Below, in pieces: positions 44,901-59,900 of a stretch of DNA of 64,000 bases. The notes beneath the pieces were generated by a model. It saw only the letters and a program-made list of their open reading frames with translations. It had not been told where the DNA came from and searched no databases. Position 1 is the first letter of the stretch. Each line of letters opens with the position of its first letter. Origin of the DNA: Undaria pinnatifida (taxonomy: Eukaryota; Sar; Phaeophyceae; Laminariales; Alariaceae); contig JABAKD010000002.1 of assembly GCA_012845835.1 (NCBI GenBank), positions 2,761,501 through 2,825,500 of the forward strand, read 5' to 3'. The translations under genes and the position numbers were made by a program.

Positions 44901-47900
44901 TCCGGTGTTTCGAATTACTTTCGCGGTCAAGCTAACCATATGTATTTCTATTGTTTCTTGCGATATCACGATATGTCCCTCCATGGTTTTAGCTGGCGTC
45001 GTCAGCACTAGACCATACATTATAGTCTATGTCCGTTGTTAGAACGAGTTACGGACCTACTCGCGCGTGTGGCATAAATTCAGTGACGACATGGCGTGTA
45101 CCCCCTCTGCCGTGACCTGGATCGCCCGTTTTTCATTTTTGCAGAAATTTACCCAGGTATACTGATTTCAAAGTAATTTGGCAGTTTTACACGAGCTGCT
45201 GGTTGTGTTCCAGGACACACCCAGCGTATTTCAGAGGGTTTCCACTCTATCTGAAGATATACATCATCCATTTTGACTGTAGCAGAGACAACTGCCTTTT
45301 TACCGTATGTCTTATTAGTAGTGGTCTGTTTGGGGACAAGGCACTTTTCGTCACAGATTTTGTGTCACAATGAAAAGAAGCCGTACCTCGTCAGCATGTA
45401 TTCCGGCTGCTTATGATCATATTTGTTTTTAGGCCACACCCTTCTGTCTTCAATATCTAAGGTATGCGTCAAACTGCTCCCGCCGCAATGTTTTTGCCGC
45501 CGTGCAGATCTCATGTGATAGCAACACAAACTTCAGGGTTACACAGGACAGCACGTTGGAGTTAACGTCATCTCTGGAGGAGTTGAAACTGGTTAACGTT
45601 CGCCTCAGTGTGGCTTCGGGCTCATCATTGGTGGTGTCTGCGCCAAACCTTGAGTGGCAAAGCGAGGAAACCAGAGAGGTACGTTTGGTTATGTATACGT
45701 AAAGCAGGCTGCACACAGATTAAGTTTCATTCGTTCACGGCAGTCAAGATAACTGGACTATTCTTGCGGCTGGCGACACCGACGTTGCATACAAACCTCT
45801 CTTAAGTTAATCATTCTCAGATCGATGCTGGTTGCGAGTTTTTGGTGAGCAATACGCAGCTCTACAAGTAGCCCGACGAACACGCAACTGACGTATGCCC
45901 GTGGTGACAACATGCCCTCGAAGAGAACACGGATACAAGGAGAGAGCAGCCTGCCTTGTACCTGGTACTCTGTTGAAGTACAGCTCTGACAGGGCAACTG
46001 GTAGTTGTGTTCGGTACCACGTCGGCCGGCACGCCAACAGTAAAAGTCGTCAAGTACACGTTCTGCAGCGAAGACCTACTTGACACCTGTGTGCTGTGCT
46101 GTATTCTGTTCTCGAAGAATCTACTGTTCAACGACTGTTGTGTTGCTGATGCTGCATAATGTATAGTTTCCACGCACAGATTGAGCTGCCCCACCCGCCC
46201 CACCTCCGCCCCAACACCCCCCCCTATGATAAACTGGTGCATACAAACCGTCAGGTTTATCCCCTTAAAGGGTTTAAAGATTGGACGCACAAATGCCCCC
46301 TCCCCCCCTCCCCCCCTCTAACCCCGCTCGCGTTTGATCAAAATCGGCCCCCACGTCCTTCAACTCCGCCCCCCCCTCACCGGTTATTCGACTTACAGGA
46401 TTCACTTGATAAACGGATACATATCCCTCCAAAGCTGTCGGATTTGGTTCCCCTCAGAAACGGGTATTATTGTTTCTGCGCACAGACTGACTAACATCAC
46501 CCTGTTGACCCTGATAGCTACACTGCTGTAGCTGTAAGGGGAATCGACGACCTAGATCCTTAATGAGGACACACAACCCGTAATACACGCGATCGGAGTA
46601 TCACACACAGCTTGCAAAGATGAGTTTCGACGAAATCTTCGATCTCACATCTGGAGTGTGTTTACATTTTTTATAATATACCTGGTATTGCTATAAAAAT
46701 ATATCTACCGCACTAAAGCGGTGTAAACAGCGATATAGGTATACTTGGAGAATCCGAAACAGCTGCGGGAAACGCCGAATCGTCACTATCAACGAATATG
46801 CAGGGCCGGTCGGCAGTCCCTCACCCTAAGTTCGGTACAGCCTGGCCCAAACAAACACGTCGAAACGAGGGGTTGACAGGCTGTGCTACCGTTGTATAGG
46901 CCTGACACACACCGGCATCATTGAAACAGACTACAGCAGTGTACGTTCAGCGGTAGTACTTGTGCTCACGACCACGTGGATCTGGCGGGCATGTAATGCA
47001 ACACTCGTAGGTACTAGAGTATACTACCATCTGACTGATTCTACGATCCCCCCCCCCATACAAGCGAAATTATTTAACGAACGTTTCATGGCTGTTAGAC
47101 ACGATAAATGCTTTGAAAAAAATGTTGTGATGTATTTTTAATTCGCAAGGGACGATGGAAAGATGACGTCGGGATGGCAAGGGGCACCGTATTTCCGGAG
47201 CTTGTTTCAACATCGGCGATTCAGTAAATTTAACGTTGGCGGGGCGACTGTCCAACGACGCGCCTTTAGGGCTGCAGAGGTGGAAGGAACTCGAACAAAA
47301 AAAAACCCAAGTGCAGCACGCGCATGTAAAAAACTGCCTGCGGGCCGTTGAGACTACAGCATCAGCAACACGACACCATCGGGGTCTCTGGGCTAGGGGA
47401 TGTGTCCAATTTAAAATTGTAAGGATCTGCGCGGCACGTGGCCAGCACGGTGACACTCCAACTGGCAAATTATGCGTCACTGGACGGTTGGGAATGCCTC
47501 AACCATCATGGTTTTAGCCTATACTTTGCCTGCGTAGTTCGTACAGCTACGTAATTGTGCCAGCGTCGAATCGCGTCGATTTCCAAAACCCTTCATCCAT
47601 CTCCCACGAGTCTTATCAACGAATACGCATCCATAATGATACTCACGATGCCAGTAGCCAGGGCGCACCGGCTGTCCCCTCTGTAATGCTGAGGAGCTTG
47701 TGTAATTGTTCTCGCTGGTTGCATTCCGGCATCGACCAGGATCGGGTTGGTGCTGCGCTGAGCGTATCCGGCGGGGGGACAGCTACGTTCAACGAGGATG
47801 TCACATTCACCGGGTGCTCCATTGCGGTAAGAGAACAAAATAATGTCCCCGCACTTCACTTACTTCCCTTGATGACAAATTTACGATATGCACGTCTCGA

Positions 47901-50900
47901 CATGCTTTGGCGCTTAGATTCCACGTGCGTGTCTGCCCAACCGTTGGTCTCTGTTTGCGATAAGATGTATGCCACGGGGTGTTTTGCTGTTCTTGTAAGT
48001 TTTGCGTGGCCATGTTGTTGATTCAGAAGAGCCATATGGTGCGCCCCGAGAAATGCTTTGTTTTGGAAAGCTTTTTCTGCTTGCTTGTTGGGATCGGACG
48101 TGCCACTTCTTGGCATATGCTTAGGCCTTATGGTTCGACAGGGATGGGTTGGGTATACCACGCAGTAAGTGCCTTATGAGGGACCGCGTAGTCAGCCTCT
48201 TAGAAACCTCGCGTCTGCCTCGGTGACATTAAACTAGCTGCAGGGGTACCTTTCGGACACAAGTGTTGTTCGAGGACCTTGTAGGGTATAACCAGCCACA
48301 GCTCCAAGGCTTGGCAAGGTGCGAATGGCATGCCGCACGAGCAAAACCAATGACCTCTCTGACGCCACCTCACCAAACCTGTTTCGTCAGGAACAACTAA
48401 ATACCGGGGAGAGCGGCGGAGCTGTCTTCAACAAGGGCACGATCGAGTTCATGAGCGACGCAATGTTCACCGGGACCACTGATGTTAGTATGCGCGTGCG
48501 GGGTTTGTTCGAACGCAGCTTCTTTGATCCAGTCGTGAATACAGGAGCATTCCGTTGAACTAACGCCTTACGCCGAGCAGGAAATATTCCACTTCACCGG
48601 TGTGCGAGTTGAGTTGGTCGAACCAGGGAACCTGGGCAATTCAATAGGGGGAAGGTTACACTCTGCGTTACGGAGTTCACGTTTATTTTTTTTGCGTCCT
48701 TCTCTACTTTTTGATGTTGCAATCCATTGTGTACTCGCCACCGCCGAGAGAACTGCTTGTTAGAGCATGAATGCCTTGCATACTGTGTTTCTGGCCGTAA
48801 AACAAACACCTCAGACAACCGTTGTATGTTGTCAGATATTAGTCCGCGGTATTGCTGTTGAACTAATCGGTTTCCTGAATCTCGTTTGGCCCTCGTTCGC
48901 CGCCCACACTTTCTCGATTTTGGCACTTGCTCAACATTCCCAGGGCGGAGCTATGTACAACTCCGGCAACGTGACGGTGAGCAAACCGCGTACGGTAGAC
49001 CAGAAATATTTGGAGAAGAGGCATGTCACGTATGGGGCGCTCTTCAACTGAGGGGACGCACACATATTCTTCGTAATAGTGTTTGTGCCCATATTTTGTC
49101 GATTCATACCTAGGCCATGCGGGTTTTGCGTGCGGAGCCTTCACCTGATGGCTTGGGATTTCATCAGCGTCGTTCAAAGTTCCCTGTCTTCGGCGTTGGC
49201 CTATTGCAAACATCTACTCTCCCAAGATGCCTAAGGGTTCCGGGCTAGGGGAGCGTTTTTTAGACCCGCAATGGTTGCCATGGGCTCGAGCAAAACAGTC
49301 ACGAACGTGGCACGTGATTACTGTACGTAAACATGTTTACACTGCGAATGCCGTAGTAGGGCTTCCAACATCAGTGCATGTGGCAGCTGGGCCGCAACGT
49401 TGGTCGAGAGAGATGGACTACGGTAGCGGGGTCACTTGAGCAAGTTTCATTGAGCAGTGCCCCGGGGCCAATCGCGCGAGTGGCTTCCCTCTTCCTTTGC
49501 GGCCTTAAGCTTTCGCGCCGTTCTATTCCTGCGACGACGACCCGCACTGGAACGATAATGTACGTTGCGCCAAACACATCATCTGGAGCTTTTTTTGCAG
49601 TTGAAGTACGGAGTCACTCGTGCGAGTGGCGAAACCGCGGGTTCGATACAGGCGGTGCCCCCCCTGCCGTAGCATTGATCGAGAATGCATATCTAAAGTA
49701 CTCGACGTGGTAGTTATTTTCCTACTAGGCTTTGCAACTGAAATCAATGCCAATAATTTATGTTTAACACCCACCGATTGAATCTTGTGTGGGTTTCTTG
49801 TTGCCGTTCCTTCCACGTGCAGTTCTCTGGGGACGCCATCTTCGAAGGCAACAAGAAATCGAACGTAAGCTGATTCTGAAGGCCGGTTCAAGATAAAGTG
49901 TTCAATACCCCCCTTATCCCCCCCCCCCCGAACGCCTCTCCAGTACTGCTGCATTTTGTCACAAAAATATCAGGGCCGGAACAAAATGACGAGAGTAGGT
50001 TACGCCCTCTATCGACAAAAAATTGAGTCGTATCGTTTGTTGTGAAGGTATGCGCGGTGTGGCCGATAGTACCGGTTACTGCAGGTGCACGCTGTCTCTG
50101 GCTCCGCAGTGCTCACTCCCACGAAGATTGCTTTATAGATGGTGACGCTATCTTCTGTATTTGGTCTTGGTCCCCGCCTGATGCCTTGTGAGAAGAAGGG
50201 ATCGGGGTGATCACGTTCAGACCGGCCGTAACACCTTCCGGGAAATAAAGGGATATTGCCGTAAATCGTAGCGCCAAAACTGGAGAGAAGGAGAACTATT
50301 ACACCCTGCCCGACCAATTTTCATGTGGCCGGCAACCAACAATTCCTGCCTCTGTATTGAGCATATGCCAGCCACAGCAACGTTTGTCGCGGGGACATGG
50401 CACAGCGAAATCCACCAAAAGCCGCAAATCGATGGCTAATGTGGCGTCCCGTTATTACACAGCCCGCATGTAATTATGTACGCCTGTACCGCCATTTTTC
50501 AAGCACCTATATTTTAATATAACTTTTTGTGTCACCAGGCCAATGGCGGCGAGTTGTTGAGCAAGTGCACGTCGCACGAAACCAACATCTCGGTTGCGCC
50601 CACTATGTTTGATGATTCGGTTTCTCGCTTCGTAGAGGCTTATCAAGCACAAGACTGTACAGGGATATATAAGCTCGACCGAATTATCTAGAACCCGGGG
50701 AGTTTTCAAGGAATGTCGACCATTTTCGGACATAAACTGGTTCATTGGGATTTGTCGGAATCGTAGATTGTCGACGATTTCCCTGTTGAGTATGGTTCAT
50801 AAAAGAGCGTTGCCCAGGCTTAGACATGACAATGTCCGGGCTAAATACAACAGCTGACCCCCCCCTCATACCGTCTGAATGAACGATACCCAATTCACAT

Positions 50901-53900
50901 TTAAAACCGTGCTTTTCTGGGCTTCGAGTGAAGGAAATATTGGCCGTGCAGTCGATTCTCCTAAATCAGGGCATTTGTGTGCGAATGATTTACGGCAACT
51001 TGGTATACGCCAGCTGGGGTCTGCGTTATTTGACTCCGTGGAAATTTGATCTGATGGACCAAAGAACAAGATGGCAGTAGATATTACTGTTCAATATGAC
51101 CAAGACACCGTTTCGAGTCAAACCCTGGTACACTCACTTCACACTTGTTCCCTACGCCGTGACCCACGCGTGTCGTTCTGTCTTGCTTTTTGTATGTTTC
51201 ATCAGACGTACGCCGGCCAGTCCAGTCCCCTATAAATGGTCAAGCCTTACCTGGGAAATTGCGTTTAGACGTGTCTTGCCATGTACCAGCCCTTACAGTA
51301 TATATCGCGATGCTTCAGCGTTAATCTTGATAAAAAAGTGAAACTATTATCGACTGTTGTTATCGCCTTTTCGCTTTTTGAGTAGTCACGAGTAGTTGTT
51401 GAAAACCTTTCTCCCTAATGCGACCGTTGACCCCACTAGGCGACTGATTGGCGGTCGCTCGTCGTTGTGAGCTGGCGAGGCATGTGCTTCATGTTTCAAT
51501 GCCATATTCTTCCTTCGTCCTGACAGTTGCTCCTGATGGAAAATTGTCGCTGTCGCAGTTGTTTCGTTTCGGCGGCGGTGGCATTTTAACGGAAGACGGA
51601 TTCATCACGTTCAAGAGTTCCGCAAGTTTCGTCGGAAACGAAGCAGAACAGTCTTACGGAGAGAACTCCGTTGGAATCGAGTACGACGGGGGGCAGGGAG
51701 GTGGCTTGCGTGTTGGAAACTATGACCGATTCGCCACCGTTGTGTTTGAGGGCCCATCCTTCTTCGTCGGCAACAAGGCCGCGGTGAGATAAGTCCCTGG
51801 TGTACCGCGTACGCTTTCTATACTCAAAGTGCGTGATGCTCACTAGCCTCGACCGCACGGGGGCGCCCTCTGATGCTTGGAAACGCCGAAAATTGGGACA
51901 CGTTGTTGTACGCTTAATGTTTGCGCAGTGTCTTGGTCCGAGTCGCGGTCGTCACACAGGCAGCGGTAGGGGTCGATAGAGGTAGAACTTTATGGCTATA
52001 TATTTTTCTGAATGGCGCGACTCCTCAAAACCCTAAATCATCGGACGTACACAAGAACATTTTCCTTTGCATGATTCTTGTTGTGTACCTCTCTAGGCCA
52101 TGGGGTTATCATTCTATACTCCAGCTTTATCTTGTCTCCAAATTATATTTTGGTGGCGGAGGTCTTTAAACCTCCACCTCAGAAAAGCCGTGGTGCACCT
52201 CTAACGTAGCACGCGTGACGAAAGAGATGCAGAACTTTTTCTCATAAGATTCCTCAATTTGGGAGATTGAAAAAATAAAAAAATAAAAATGAGAAGAATA
52301 ATGTAACTGCGGTAGAGTATTAAACCCCACGGGCCTAGGTATAGAACAAGAATCAAGGAAAACAAAAATTGACCATATCCGACGATTTTGGGACAAGGAG
52401 ACACGTCATTCATACTTTGTTTTAGACGAAAAGCGCCACCTCTGTCGTATCACCCGACTTTTAGTAGCACGGGGTCTCCTGCGCGCGCTACCCCCTTCGG
52501 CGCCTTTGCGGATATTTAGGTTCCGTGCATTTTTAAGTGGGCGACATGAGCGTTCAACGTGGAATTGTAAGCTACATTCCCCGTTGAAAAACAAGCCAAG
52601 TTAGGTTTGTCCGTGAGTTACAAAGCCACGTGTGCCACTTGTGTTCGAATGCTGACTACACGGTAGTGAAATTAGGAGTAGCTCTCCACGGAAGCGTTAG
52701 TCTTGTATCAACCATTGGCGATAGGGTTTGGAGGATGCCTTCAACGATAGACGGCAGCACCTTTCGGCAAAATAATCTATTTTCAGGACCGCCGGACTCC
52801 TTGCGCAAAATTCGTCAGAATGCTGGTGTTCATTTGTAACATGTGTTTGGGTTGTATCTAGGCCCTCGGGGGCAAAGACGTCGGGTGACGGCACCCTCCA
52901 CGCACTAAAACTAGTATGATAAGTTCCATCACCTTGACGGGTCCAAACTATACCGTCAACCGACATCTTTGCTCGTGGGGTCGTGCATCGAATTAGGATT
53001 TTGTTTTCCCACCATCAAAATGTGGGCGTGGAGCGTGTGTAGAGTTCCTCATGTCACACATCTCAGAAAGTGGTTGGTGCAACAATACCGTAGTATGTTA
53101 CATAAGGAGTATCCACGGTCTCCGGTAGGGCGATCTACCCCTGTTTACTGACCTGCAGGTACGACCCAGATTCGTAATTCCCCATTCGTCAATCGTGCAC
53201 GGTAAGCCGATTTCCGTCGGTTTTCATTCAATAGGATGGCGTTCCGAGGTTGATGCTCGACGAAATGGTTCTTTTTCAACCCCCACCCCTCTCCCATCCC
53301 GCTACCGCTCCATCGCCCTGTCTGGTGAATATCAATAGGAGGGAGCTGGTCTGTACTCCTACAGAGACGACCCATTACCTTCTAGTTCGGTCATTTTTGA
53401 AGGTCTCGCGACGTTCGAGGACAACGTGGCTACGGTGAGAGCGCCTTTCCTTTCTCTTTCCAAAGTGCGGTTGTTTTTGCATTTGCAATGAAACGCATGC
53501 TACGACAGAGGTATCACTTTTAGTGTGAACTGTTTTCTGAATGGGGCGGGCTACTTGATCAAAAATAGTCATAGAAAAAAGAAGATAATAGGCCGTTTTA
53601 TTTGGCATGATTCCCCTTGTGTACCTAGGCCATGGAGTTTTCATCCGTGGTTGCATTATTTTTTTGTCCAAAATCAGTGTTTGGGAGAGGTCTTTAGCTC
53701 CCAGATTGAGGAATCGCAAGAACAATAGCGGTGCGCCCCTATCGCAGCACGCGTCAAATGGCTTGGTTTTAGTGTGGGCAACATAACGACCGCTGTGTAT
53801 GCTGATACGCTGTTGCGACGTACTTGTTGATTCATGGAAGGCCCGGGCGACGGCTTGGGGGTCGCTGTTGGAGCGTTTTTTTTTTGGGTGGGTCGCGGGC

Positions 53901-56900
53901 TCACTCGCGCGGGTGGTCCCCCTGTTCCTTCGAGGTATTCACATTTCGTCTTGTTGCTTTTTTGGCCACATGACACCACCATGGACTGGTTAGCTACGCT
54001 CCGCCAACCTGATCGCCTGAGTCATTCTTAGTAGTGAGGTGCAGGATCGCTGAGGCGAGTGGCCCGAAGTGGGAAGCGAAAAAGAGGGCATGATTCTACA
54101 ATACCGTAGTGTTTTTCGGAAATATCAACATATGGCTGAGATTTGATGATGATGCCGTCATGACCGTGACAATTACGACAGCAGGTCCGCATCAGCATGA
54201 ACATAGCACTGTTGGTTTTTACTTCCCCTCAGCTTGTTGGCGACTGTCAACTACATGCCATAATGTCTTTATGGACGTGATTTCGCAGAAGCGATATAGG
54301 ATCCTCTCACCTTGCCCGGGCGTTTACTTTGCGCCGGATTTAATCATCGCGAGCATCAATAACCGTTGCATTTCTAGGCCATTCCCGAGCGATGCTTACC
54401 TAGCATAGTTGCGCCCCGCCGCGGCGTACTGGGAGACGGTGACCCGGCCATGGCTGGAATGGTTTCGTAAGCAGTCTTCCAGCCCAAAGAGGAGTGCCCA
54501 TCTGAAAACGTCTGTAATAGTTGATATATATCGAAGCATGCAGTTACCGTAAAGAGCGTCGCTGGAGGGGAAGTGATGTCCCACAGGAGGTCACAAAATT
54601 GTTCAGTGAGTTTTGTGCAATAAGTAGGCATGATTCTGCTTGCCAGCGCTTGCGTCAAAACTTCAGACATGTTTGGGGTTAGTTATCACTTGATAAGCAC
54701 AGCTCAATGTTTCAGTGTCTCCTGCAGTCGATCGCTGTTCGAGCAATTCCAAGCGTGATGGGTTCTTCGTCTCGAAAGTCGCTTGTTCTCGTCACGGCAC
54801 TAGCAATTGATGGTTTTGTGAAGTTTACGGTGTACCTCAGAAAAATATCAACATTTTCATTCGAACATTGTTGATCACGTTTTCTCCCGCAATCTGTGCT
54901 TACCGCAAACCTTGAACGTGCGTACCACAGTCCGTTGGCGACGCCTCCGGAGGGGGTGCCGTGGCAGTACGCGAAAGCAACGTGGCGTTCCAAGGAGGCA
55001 TTGTCGCCACTGGAAACGTTGCAAAGGATGGTGGCGTCCTCAAGCTGCTGTCGAGGTGAGATACGCAGCGTTGTCAACGCACCGATACTAGCGCGGCTAC
55101 AACCCTCATTGTTCAAGAGGCTACAACAAGAGGGTTACCCTCAGTTTTACCATGGGGTGTGAGGTATCATTTCATAATCGCACTATTGCCGCCTTACCTA
55201 ACCGACGAAAATGCTGTAGGCGAGTTCTTGGCGCACCATAGATTGCCATTACATTGCGCATTCAAGTGGAGTAGCTAAACAATCCCTGATTATTAAGAAG
55301 GCAAAAAAACAAGTGAGTCACTCGTGAGATCTACCCCGAGCAATTGGAGCAAAATACCACTAAACGCGTCTAGCCCACCGGAGCCACGGCAAATTGTTTC
55401 TCTTGAAACGACTGATAGTGCACACATTACGGATCAACCCCGGTATAACTGCATCTATTTTCTCGTGAAACTCTGTCGAACCCACCTGGCAGTTACGCCG
55501 TGATCAACATTGACGGCCCGGTGACGATGACCGGCAACGAGGCGCGCTACCAGGGCGGCGCCGTTTGGAACGCCGGGGTTATGACGATACCTCAGGACGC
55601 CGACATTTCCGGAAACACGGCCCCCTTGGTAAATACCCGTAACGCATTACGCGTCCTGCCGTGTTTGACGATAAGAATGCGTATTTCCGTCATCCACGGG
55701 TCGAAACGTATGCGCCTATCAGGCGAAACTCCAAAGGTTGTGCTTTGTCTGAATCATGTTACTGTTACCAAACCGCTAAAAACCATGTCGTGGCCCACAT
55801 CGATTCCCCACCTAATTTTCTTGCTGACCCTCTCCGGGTCAAACGAAACCCACTCAAAAGTGTCCGGGAATCAAGAACTTCGAAGACTGGGAACGGGATT
55901 TGCCCATTTATAGCAGAAGCTGGAGTGAACCGGACGGTTCTGTGGAGTTCACCGGTGGTGGGTCCACGTTTTCAGGCAGCTCCGTCGACCTATGTTATCT
56001 GGGGGAAAATGTCGGCACAGATCCGGACTTTCAGTTGACGATTGATGCCGATGCGGCCGATTGTGACGCGCTGTTTGGAGAAGGGACGACGCTAGGCGGT
56101 TACTCGGTTTTGACTTGGGACACAAGGGTGGTATCCGAGGTCAACTTTGCGGTCGGTTCAGGCGACACGTTCGACGTAACATGCGCCAACCAGTCGGTGA
56201 GTGCACACAAGGACGCACACGTGTGGCATGCGCTCAACTTCGTCAGTTCTCTCTCTCCTTCGTTGCCCAGACGATGGTTATTAACGTGGGGGGCATACGC
56301 TTGCGAAGAGCGGGAAGAGCGTGAACAAACTGCGTTAGCGTTTCGAACATTAAGCACATAGTGAGGAAGCACAAGCGCGGGGACATGACTGCATACCATT
56401 GACGACGAGAGACAAAATCGCACAGCATTGTAACAGACACACCGGCACCACGGTGTGCTGTTATCTTCTACCTCGTCAGATTATCTTTGTCACGGGAGGT
56501 GGCGACTTGACCATCACATCTTCGACCGACGAAATAGTGTTCTCCAACATCCGCTTCGAGATTGGCGGCTACTCCAACCTCTACTTCGACGTGGTAGACC
56601 TGACCATGACGGGCATCACAAGCTCGGTGAGAGGGATTCCACGTTGTGCAATTCGTACAAAAAATAGCGATACGTCTATGCTCTAATAATGTGCCCGGAT
56701 GCGTTCCGGGATGTTTTGGATTATATCTGGCAGTAGTGTGGGCAAAAGGAGAAACTAAATATTGTCGCGCTGGTTGATGATTTCAGCCGGAAACAACGGA
56801 AATCTTGAGTAAAAAAAAGAAAAAGTGATGCAGTACGCAGGGCTGTTCTCAGCAAGAGCTTGGGGTGTGTGAGTGCATGTGGCGTCCTGAGAAGTGCGTC

Positions 56901-59900
56901 GAGCGACATAGTTCGCAAGAAATTTGCTAAAGTTGCCCATTAGAATTAGTTTAGGCACGTCGACCGCATGCACGCCTCCCTCTTCCCAGCCATTCGTCCT
57001 AATCCAAGATGGGACAGGATTATATTTTCACTACATGGAACCTGTGACAACCACCATGCAGTGTTGCTTAATAGACGTAACCTGGATGGTACACGGGGTC
57101 TTTTTGTTTTTGTGTTTTATAAAGTGGTACCTGCCGAAAATCCTTCGCATATTCCTTGTGCGCGATGACTCGGCGAACTTGTGACGCAGCCGATCGGGGG
57201 CTCTACGCATGTGGACAAGGGTAGCTCCATGGAGTTCTGGGGGGACGTCAGCTTCCTCGGCAACACGCTCGCCTACCTCACGGACGCTGCCTGGGTGAGA
57301 TTCGAAGCATACGTGCTGGCGGTACCATTTCCAGAGATAGCGGCCTGTATGGTTGGGTTTGCCATCTACTGCAGCACCGTGTAATATGGTTTATGATACT
57401 AAACAAGCTGCCGCTGGCGACCACCACAATGGTTTAGTCCATCCCATCGTTCGCATACACCTGCTATTTTGACGTTGGGTATTTTATCAAGACATACGTT
57501 ACCTTGCCATACTCTCCGAGAGCACGAAACCGGCATTCTGAACAGTGCCACGATTGCCTTCTTTGAACTCACCAATATCTTGCGTCGTAACTTGGTTTGC
57601 GGTCGGAAAATGTAATCCGTCATCTTCGCACGGACAATCTAAATGCACTGCGTCACAAAATCCGCTCCGTCCGCAGAACGAGTACGGCGGAGCTTGCGTG
57701 TTTAACGCTGGGCTTGTCAAATTCCGCGGAACATCATACTTCAGATCCAACGGACAGTTCGAACTGGATGGGCTGTACTCATATAATCCGCCTGGTGGCG
57801 CGATCCTGAACGTCGGCGACATGGAGGTGAGTCGCTTGGCGGGGAATAGTATCGTCGTGCACCTAACCCATGTGTCGACATGCTGGTCCATGCGAACAGG
57901 AGACTGCCGTGAAGCGGTTTGTCACTGTTGGTAGCAGGAGCACCTATGAAGCGCATGCCTTATGTCTAGGGTAAAAACGATCTGCTGAGTTCCGCGTCGC
58001 ATTCGCAGATCGTCCTCTTACGGTGCCAGTGGGTGCCAACGCCGTCATGCTAGTGCATGCAAACAAGAGGCGGCCTTGCGAGATCTTATCACCTTCAGTA
58101 GCCAGAACGCCTAAGAAGCGCATGCCATATATCTGTGATAACAATGCTCATGCTGGATAACGTGTCGTTTTCTCGAAGCGTCCTCTTACGCTGCCGGTGG
58201 GTATGACAATGCAGGCCATCTTATCGACGACGTTTTTGTGTGTGACGCGTTCTTGTTGTAGTTCGAACGCAAATCGAAGTTCTGGTACAACTTCAACCTT
58301 CGCGGTGGCAACGGAGGCGGCATCGCCAACAGTGGACAACTTCAGTTTCACTACCGGACTGTCTGGCGCAAGTGAGCACGAAGCTTTGATATTCTTGGTG
58401 GGCAATTAAGATGGTACCACATGGCCATGAGATGGGCTGGTCGTAATCGGTAGGGCACTGCTGTGGACTGACGTACTCACACCGCACACTATATACCCTG
58501 TATTTTTTATGCTGAACGACAGCGTATCTCCCGAGCACGATCGCTCAAGGTTTTATTCCAGGTAATATCGTTCCACGTCGAATTCTCCGGTGTCAGAGGT
58601 TGAAGGTATCGCCAGACGTTCACACATGCTGTTGCGACCTGTATCTTGCGCCAAGAATCGATTGGGTCGCTGTTGTCAAAGTTGAAAATTGAACATGTTT
58701 TTGTAGATTGCATACTTGAGTTTCTGCATCTACTGCATATTAGGGGGACGAACACATTCGTCGTGAGGGTTGTGCCGTTTTCACATTAATCTATGCATGT
58801 GAGACGACAAACATGTTAACCCCGCCGCCTCAACCCCAGATATAGTGGTACATAGATTTCCGATATCATTACATTTCATCATTTCTGGCGACCTTAGTCC
58901 CTAGCTGACGTCTTCACATACTAAAATGTATACTCTCGCAAACGAACGGAAACGGTACGATAATGTAGGTAGAATAGCTGTGGTTGCGCAAACAAGAACC
59001 ACTACGGAGTGTTTGTTTACCACGTCTGCAGAATGCAACCTCGACTCATGTCCTTTCATGTATGGTAGCCGAACTTGAATGGAAGGTGGTTGACCTGCAG
59101 TGGCGGCGCATACTTCTTTCAACTGTGTCCAACCTACGTTCCGCCACCAACATGTCCTCCTTGGATTCATCCTCAACAACGCAGCAACCTTGTGGACGAC
59201 CGCAACGAGGAAGAAGGCCCGTCGATTTTCGGCGGACATGGGGCCGCCTTGTACAACTTTGGACCTGTCGCGACTACCCACTTCATGAGCAAGGCAACGT
59301 TCCGGGACAACACGGGCGGGTTTGTGAGTCCACTGTTTAGACCGCGCCCCGCAGTTTTGGTGTTGGCGACCGGGCTTCTTTCTCTTTGTGTTTGCGTAAC
59401 AACCGTTGTGAATCATAACGTGGCCGCCTGAGTAAACGAAAATCGGTCACACCCCGGGCAGCTAAGGAATTCGTACGCGGAGTACGTGGGACGAGTCATT
59501 CCACATTAGGGACGTGAAGCAGATTCTAAGAATTTTCTGAGCTCCTAACGTGGAGGGCTTAATATCTCACCATCACCCGAAACATGACCTCAAAGACACT
59601 TATTTACGAAACCAGACCACCGCTTGCAGGCGCTAGTCCTAAGACGGATATAGTGGTGAAGTTACAAAACTAACCGTCACTAACCGTTAGGGCCACACCG
59701 GAGGAGTTCCACCCCCCGGCAAGAAACGCTTGCCTAGAAAGTGCAACACCCCAACCCCGAGATGACTTGTTCATCGTAAACGTCTCTGTTGGAAGGCCCG
59801 TTTTTGTTTTATCAGTCTTCCATATGCACGCGAGCGATATTTTTCGCCATCAAATATGAATGCATCTCAACTCTCTGTTCGTTTGTGGTGACTCGGTTTT

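Larger units (their letters stand above)
38930..45507 (+). other. Intron 1 (6,578 bp), filled with repeats
   Basis: Runs from GTATGT to GCCGTGCAG. It contains repeat copies at 40020-40590, 40594-41797, 41840-43210 and 43590-44830 and a MITE remnant at 45050-45122. 38930-40000 has a tRNA-like T-arm (minus strand, about 39970-39995) but no exon that I can find. A coding exon hidden in it cannot be excluded, but phase across it fits directly. Confidence 0.7.

Noticed and set aside
50529-50693. Possible extra exon (ANGGELLSK...) after TTTTTGTGTCACCAG
   Set aside because: Starts like a coil exon in phase 0, but no usable GT donor follows the coil and the frame runs to a stop; at most a decayed exon.
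55629-55913. Extension of exon 10 as a single long coding exon
   Set aside because: The frame happens to stay open through the intron, but the coil pattern stops at the GTAAAT donor and the next coding exon is in another frame.
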